A stretch of 64,000 nt of DNA from Spirodela intermedia (Eukaryota > Streptophyta > Magnoliopsida > Alismatales > Araceae): NCBI GenBank assembly GCA_902729315.2, contig LR746275.1:3171001-3235000 (forward strand). Reading direction: 5' to 3'. Of this stretch, positions 59,500-64,000 are shown one piece after another. The notes under the pieces are model-generated. The model was not told the DNA's origin and did no database searches. It saw nothing but the letters and a program-made list of their open reading frames with translations. Each line of letters opens with the position of its first letter. Positions within the stretch are counted from its first letter, which is position 1. Both the position numbers and the translations under genes were made by a program.

Positions 59500-60530
59500 T
59501 TTGATTCAGAAGCAGTGGAATGACCGAATTCATGTTGACTCATGGACTGCAGAAACATTGTTCAGGTTGATGTGCCTCTACGAACATCCGAACCTGGTCC
59601 ACCACCTGTTTCTTCCCTGCAGATGGAGATCCGACGACATCATCGAACTCAAGAGGGTATACTGCAGCAAAGGAGCGGATCACACGGTGGTCGTCGTCTT
59701 CCTCCACGGCACCACTCGCATATCCCAGTACGCCTTCTTCAGTCTCTACTTCGCTTACAGGACCAGCACAAATCGAGCGGAATTCAACGAGTATTTCTTC
59801 TCGTCAGCATAGGAGCCGCACTGCTCGCCAGCATTGACATGATTGACACTCCTCTTGGCCGGAAACAGAAAGATATCGTCGCAGACGAAGAGAACGATCA
59901 GTGGAAGAACTGAGAGATCCAGTTAGCGAATCAGAATGGATAGGACTATCCGATCCAGGCGACGACCTCCCAGTTGCCTTCCTCTCCTTTGGGTAGAACC
60001 TCGGACGGCCGGGTTTCGGTGAAACAGGTACGTCCACAACGCCGCGTACTATTCTCCGTCGCTCCTTCCAGGATCTTCGTCACTCCGGCTGTCCACATTG
60101 ACGCCGGCTTCCTGAGATGCGCAGTCATGATCTGGTGATGTTGCTTCTCAGTTTCCTCTGCGGCGGTTACTGGAAGATTCAAATGAGTAGGAGATTCCAC
60201 AATCCGGCAAGTGGCAGGCGGCAATGAAGACGGTCACACAGATGGCCCCCATCGTCTCCGTCTCCGGCGATGAGATCAGACAACAGAGACAGCCGGTCGT
60301 CTCTTGCGGAAGAAAAATCCTCAGAGTAGAAGTGTCCGCCATTGCTGCGATCCTTGTATCCCCCTCCACACGGCGACCGCGACAACTTCACGGACGAGGA
60401 ATCTTCGGTCTGAGGCTCTCCCTCGTCGTCGGTCTTCGGTCCGACCTGTTCAAGCCACTCCAGTAGACCTCCCCCTCTCCTTTCTCCTTCCACCACAGGA
60501 TCTCCGAGCCTCCGATGTCCCGCCGCCGCC
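59500..60530 (+). pseudogene. PLAC8-family pseudogene, tandem copy of the 61144 gene
   Basis: The order of blocks follows the intact downstream gene. CLYEHPNLVHHLFLPCRWRSDD (59573-59638) matches CLYEHPKLAHHL...RWTSED. SQYAFFSLYFAY (59729-59763) matches SQYVLCGLYWGF. Then VSIGAALLAS and PLGRKQKD follow in a second frame (from about 59803), EWIG and DDLPVAFLSF after another shift (59936-59990), GGYWKIQMSRRF near 60170, and FSFHHRISEP near 60480-60510 for FSFPARISDV. There are at least two frameshifts and several stops. The N-terminal third is not recognisable. Confidence 0.78.
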
Positions 60531-60947
60531 GTTGACCATCTTCTCCGGCGGGCCGCCTCCGTCGGATGGCCCACGCCACGGCCGGTCATCATCGTGGTTA
60601 AACCTTTGAATTCTTGACTTTTAGTTTAGAGAGATCGGGCATGAAAATAATTAATAACGTAGTATTAAAATAAATCAATTATCTTTTTTTGACCGAAAAT
60701 TCAGAGTCCCTTTCTGGAAGTCATTATGGGGTGATTTCTCCCAACGGCACAGGGCAGTTCAGTAAATACACTCCGAGAAGTGATTGATGTCTGCGTGGGG
60801 CCCAGCCGCGGTTTGACTTCAGTGGTGGGGGTGCCGCGAGTCAGAGGAACGTGTTCATCCCGCCGAACGTGAAACGTCAGTAAAACCAGTGTGTGGACAT
60901 TCCTTTAATGTCTCTCTCTCCCTCTCTCTCTCCCCTGTGGGATGGAA

Positions 60948-60953
60948 TATATA
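60948..60953 (+). promoter_or_regulatory. TATA box of the PLAC8-family gene
   Basis: TATATA 196 bp upstream of ATG 61144 and only 28 bp upstream of the in-frame ATG at 60976. A transcript would start close to or after 60976, which supports 61144 as the real start. CT repeats lie at about 60909-60932. Confidence 0.5.
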
Positions 60954-61143
60954 GGCACGGGTAAGGGGAAGAAGGGTGCAGCAGGAGGAGGGAGGAAGAG
61001 ATAGAGAGAGGAGAAGAAGGTTTGTCCGGCTTCAAGGTTCCATTTCTCTTCTTTTGGAACTTCTGCAACTCTGGTCTCCACCGGCGAGGAAGGCGAGGGA
61101 CGGCAGCCTCGAGAAGAAATCTTCCCCGGCGATCGGAGCTTCG

Positions 61144-62778
61144 ATGGATTCGGCCGGCGGCGATAAAGCGGAGGAGCCGCAGATGAGCCGTTCCGGCGTG
61201 CAGACGCTCGGGGACTTCATCCCCATCTACATCCCCACAGTGCAGGAGGAGCCAATGGAGGAGCCCCCTCTCGAGAAGAAGAAGAGGTTCCTGGATTTTC
61301 TCCGTGCTCGGCCCTCCGGCGACCGGTTCCTCAACTCCGGCGTCTTCAGGCGGCGTTTCAGGGTCCCCTTCGTGAGGAAGATCAACTGGAATTCCCTGCT
61401 GAAATCCGGGAAAGAGTGGGTGAGGGAGCCCATTAACATGGCCTTCTTCCTCTGGCTGGCCGCCGTATTCGCCTGCCTCTTCCTCTTCCTCCTCCTCATT
61501 AGTGGGATGTTCAATGGTGTCATCAGCGAGAGCTCCCGCAGGAAGAAGTGGACAGAGGTAGTGAACCAGGTCCTCAACGCTCTCTTCACCATCTTCTGCC
61601 TGTACGAGCATCCGAAGCTCGCCCACCACCTGGTGCTTCTCCTGCGATGGACCTCTGAGGACATGGACATGCTCCGGGCACTGTACTCCAACAAGAGGAT
61701 CACTCCCCCACGGAACGAGCGGGCTCACATGGCCATCGTCATCGTCCTCCTCCACATCGCCTGTTTCTCTCAGTACGTCCTCTGCGGGCTCTACTGGGGC
61801 TTCAACAGGTCCAACAGGCCGGATATTGGTATCAACGTCGCCCTCGCCGTCGGGATCGGCGCGCCGATCGTTGCTGCCGTGCACGCCCTCTACGGCCCAC
61901 TGGGCAGGAAAGCAAAGTCCGGCGGCGCCGAGGAGGAGTTGCAGCTTCAGGAGGCGCCGCCGCCGCCGCCGGTAACCGGGAAGACGGCGAGGCTGCACAA
62001 GCGGGTTGTGGTCACCAGGCCGGAGTGGATCGGTGGGCTCTTCGACTGCTGGGACGACATGGTGGTCGCCTACCTCTCCTTCTTCTGCACCATCTGCGTC
62101 TTCGGGTGGAACATGGAGAGGCTAGGGTTTGGGAACATGTACGTCCACATCGCCACCTTCGCGCTGGTCATCGTCGCCCCCTTCCTGGTCTTCAACGCCG
62201 CTGCTCTGAACATCGACAACGACGTGATCCGGGAGATGATGGCCATCTCCGGCATCGTTCTCTGCTTCCTCGGGCTGGTCTACGGCGGCTTCTGGAGGAC
62301 GCAGATGAGGAGGAGGTTCAAGCTCCCGCCGAGCACCTTCTGCTGCGGCTTCCCCAACATTACCGACTGCTTCCAGTGGCTCTTCTGCTGGTCCTGCTCC
62401 CTCGCGCAGGAGGTAAGAACGGCGAACTTCTACGACATCGCCGACGACGGGTTCTTCTCCAAGAACCCGCCACCGGGATCGGCGGTGGAGGGCGGTGACG
62501 GTGGCGGCGGGAACAGAATCCATTCTATTCCCATCTCAGAGTTGCCGGAGCTGTTGAAGGAACCAGTGGTGGAGCTCCCCCAGAGGAGCTTCTCTTTTCC
62601 GGCGAGGATCAGCGACGTGTTCATTCCCATGTGGAGCCATCCAGGGAGAGTCGCAGACTGCAATCAGGCTGGAGATGGATCCCTTTCCCCACCTCGGCCT
62701 CCGACGATGATCCATGCAGAGGGCCAAAGACGCTGCTTGCAAAGATCTGAGTCCCTCTCGTGTCCACCCAGGGAATGA
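61144..62778 (+). CDS. PLAC8-family integral membrane protein
   Basis: 544 residues in one exon. The start MDSAGGDKAEEPQMSRSGVQ precedes TLGDFIPIYIPTVQEE, a conserved opening of this plant subfamily. About six hydrophobic segments are visible near residues 98-124, 196-218, 231-255, 306-322, 333-356 and 365-385. The Cys-rich PLAC8 signature lies at about 400-420 (CC at 400-401, C409, C415, C418, then SLAQE). The Pro-rich segment near 273-281 and the acidic and basic linkers should face the cytosol. Plant PLAC8 proteins are linked to organ size, metal handling and calcium influx, but the role of this long subfamily is not known to me. It neighbours its own pseudogene. A long open frame on the opposite strand (60877-61998) is a GC-bias shadow. 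Confidence 0.88.
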   Translation: MDSAGGDKAEEPQMSRSGVQTLGDFIPIYIPTVQEEPMEEPPLEKKKRFLDFLRARPSGDRFLNSGVFRRRFRVPFVRKINWNSLLKSGKEWVREPINMAFFLWLAAVFACLFLFLLLISGMFNGVISESSRRKKWTEVVNQVLNALFTIFCLYEHPKLAHHLVLLLRWTSEDMDMLRALYSNKRITPPRNERAHMAIVIVLLHIACFSQYVLCGLYWGFNRSNRPDIGINVALAVGIGAPIVAAVHALYGPLGRKAKSGGAEEELQLQEAPPPPPVTGKTARLHKRVVVTRPEWIGGLFDCWDDMVVAYLSFFCTICVFGWNMERLGFGNMYVHIATFALVIVAPFLVFNAAALNIDNDVIREMMAISGIVLCFLGLVYGGFWRTQMRRRFKLPPSTFCCGFPNITDCFQWLFCWSCSLAQEVRTANFYDIADDGFFSKNPPPGSAVEGGDGGGGNRIHSIPISELPELLKEPVVELPQRSFSFPARISDVFIPMWSHPGRVADCNQAGDGSLSPPRPPTMIHAEGQRRCLQRSESLSCPPRE

Positions 62779-63441
62779 CGATCTTCTCTTCTCCACCTCT
62801 GCAACTCTTCTTCGGCTACAGGGTCTTAAGGGAAAGACGAAGCTCTCTTCTTCGCGTCCAAGTTGTACAATCTCGTTCGATTAGTCATTGAAATTTTCTA
62901 GCTGTTTTTTGTCAGCAATCTGTCGCTCTAGCGGGTGCAACACCGGCGTTGACTTTGTGGACGTCGACGTCAATTCTCTCGACTCGACCCATCGACCTCT
63001 TCCATCGCTGTTCTCGCGGGCGGCAGTAAAATATGCGCAGAGCTTGATGAATAGAACGATCGGAAACGCCCATGGCGGAGGACCCGGGGCTCTCAACCAG
63101 AGGGAGCACCCCTCGTTGGTCATGTCAGAGGAAGTAAAGGAAGAAGTCAATTACGGCCACGAGGCGACGGCGGGAGACAAGGGCGCCATTAATTAATATA
63201 CAGACACCACACCAGCCCGCACCATGGCCTGCTGTGCTCATGGCCACGCCTGCGGGAAATATCCAAAGCCTAGAACCCTCGCCCATTGGAACGTCTCACC
63301 TTATCCCCTCATCGCCTCCTCTCTGGTCCCCGTCGTCAGGCATGCTGAATACAGGAATCCATCATAGGTCGTCGTCCTTCTCGGCGTGATCGCCGCTGAA
63401 GGCAAGCGGGGAGGGAGGAGCAGGAAGGCGGGGGGAGGCCA
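62779..63441. other. Region between PLAC8-family gene and ferroportin gene
   Basis: Likely PLAC8 3'UTR and ferroportin promoter and leader. An open frame at 62888-63196 has no family match. Nothing else seen. Confidence 0.5.
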
Positions 63442-64000
63442 ATGGGGGACGACAACATCAGGGAGCCCCTGGTCCGTCCTCCGCCGCCGGATTCTTCTCT
63501 GGTCAGGCGGATGTACGCTGGGCACTTTCTGGCCAGATGGGGGGCGAGGTAGGTTGCTTCCGAGCGTCGCCGACCTTGCTCTCGCCTCCTTCTGGTCTAG
63601 AATCCCCGATGGGAGAGACATCCATGGATTCCATCCTCATCTGATCATCATCACCATCAACCTTCCCCAACTCCTATTTTTCTGATTCATGCTTCGTCTT
63701 CTGCCATGCCACCGGCACAAAAACCATTTATTTTTTTTCTGATTTCCCGTTCATTTAATGCGCGACATACACTTGAAGATGACAGCGATCATTCAAATCT
63801 CTGACGCATTCATCTTATTCACAGAATTTTCCCATCATTTCCATAGTTCTCTTACATTTATTACTGTTATTGATTCTGCGATGTTCTTCATGTTCTTGCA
63901 GGATGTGGGAGTTTTCGGTCGGCCTGTACATGATCAGCATCTGGCCAGACTCTCTGCTCTTCACTGCCATCTATGGCGTGGTGGAGTCGGCATCGATGGC
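63442..64000 (+). CDS. Ferroportin / IREG (SLC40A family) metal exporter, 5' part
   Basis: Two exons are visible, 63442-63548 and 63902-64000, joined through an AGG codon; the gene continues past the window. The encoded start is MGDDNIREPLVRPPPPDSSL, then MYAGHFLARWGAR|MWEFSVGLYM and LFTAIYGVVESASM. The HFLARWG-x-RMWEFSVGLYM block at the first transmembrane helix is typical of plant ferroportins, which export iron, cobalt or nickel from cells or into vacuoles. There is no long N-terminal targeting peptide, which argues for the plasma-membrane or vacuolar type over the plastid MAR1 type. The ATG at 63442 is the first in frame. The intron (63549-63901) is GT-AG. Confidence 0.88.

Noticed and set aside
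60976-61143. Upstream in-frame start for the PLAC8-family protein
   Set aside because: Only 28 bp after the TATA box, and the extra 56 residues lack the conserved opening, which begins after 61144.
60877-61998. Long minus-strand open frame (373 codons) opposite the PLAC8-family gene
   Set aside because: It is the GC-rich antisense shadow of a clearly conserved gene; its composition (Glu/Pro/Gly/Leu-rich, no domain) is typical of such shadows.

Overview
The window is nuclear DNA from a flowering plant. The genes carry spliceosomal introns (GT-AG, with one GC-AG candidate), the families are plant-specific (CIPK, PLS-class PPR, NPF2, an AT3G56220-type HLH-ACT protein), and a Ty1/copia element is present. 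GC-rich genes (NPF, PLAC8, the PPR at 57493) sit beside AT-rich ones (LTN1), and (CT/GA)n runs are very dense, often just upstream of start codons. The mixed GC content hints at a monocot, but I cannot name the organism. Gene models below were built by hand from reading frames, splice signals and family resemblance; no alignment was run.

Layout, left to right. At 321-774 lies a broken, intronless copy of the uroporphyrinogen decarboxylase 3' half. An intact CIPK kinase follows (3168-4508, +). Two minus-strand multi-exon genes come next: a sororin-like cohesion protein (5194-8257) and a small HLH-ACT protein without a basic region (9447-11561). Region 11640-15900 is gene-poor and rich in microsatellites, with a dimeric minisatellite and some unassigned exon-like blocks. 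From 15905 to about 20620 there is a dead PPR gene split by a defective copia element (16943-20490). An AT-rich gap is followed by a nine-exon mitochondrial alanine:glyoxylate aminotransferase 2 homologue (23782-27055, +), another gap, and a four-exon NPF2/NAXT-type transporter (29905-32107, +). A minus-strand PPR gene with a broken E domain (33315-35660) is divergent from a 19.4-kb, 16-exon gene for the ribosome-quality-control ligase listerin/LTN1 (37644-57037, +). Then come an intact single-exon PPR gene (57493-59232, +), a decayed PLAC8-family copy (about 59500-60530), its intact sister (61144-62778, +) and the first two exons of a ferroportin gene running off the right edge (63442-64000, +).

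These are independent eukaryotic genes, not an operon, and most are ordinary housekeeping or family genes. The sororin and HLH-ACT genes appear to be neighbours in Arabidopsis too (from memory, AT3G56250 and AT3G56220), so that part may be an old conserved block. I found no CRISPR, no clear RNA gene and no convincing new multi-gene system. The most useful leads are the E2F-like sites and KEN box of the sororin gene, the frameshifted PPR, the nested PPR/copia wreck, the PLAC8 pseudogene pair, and a promoter-like relic in an LTN1 intron.
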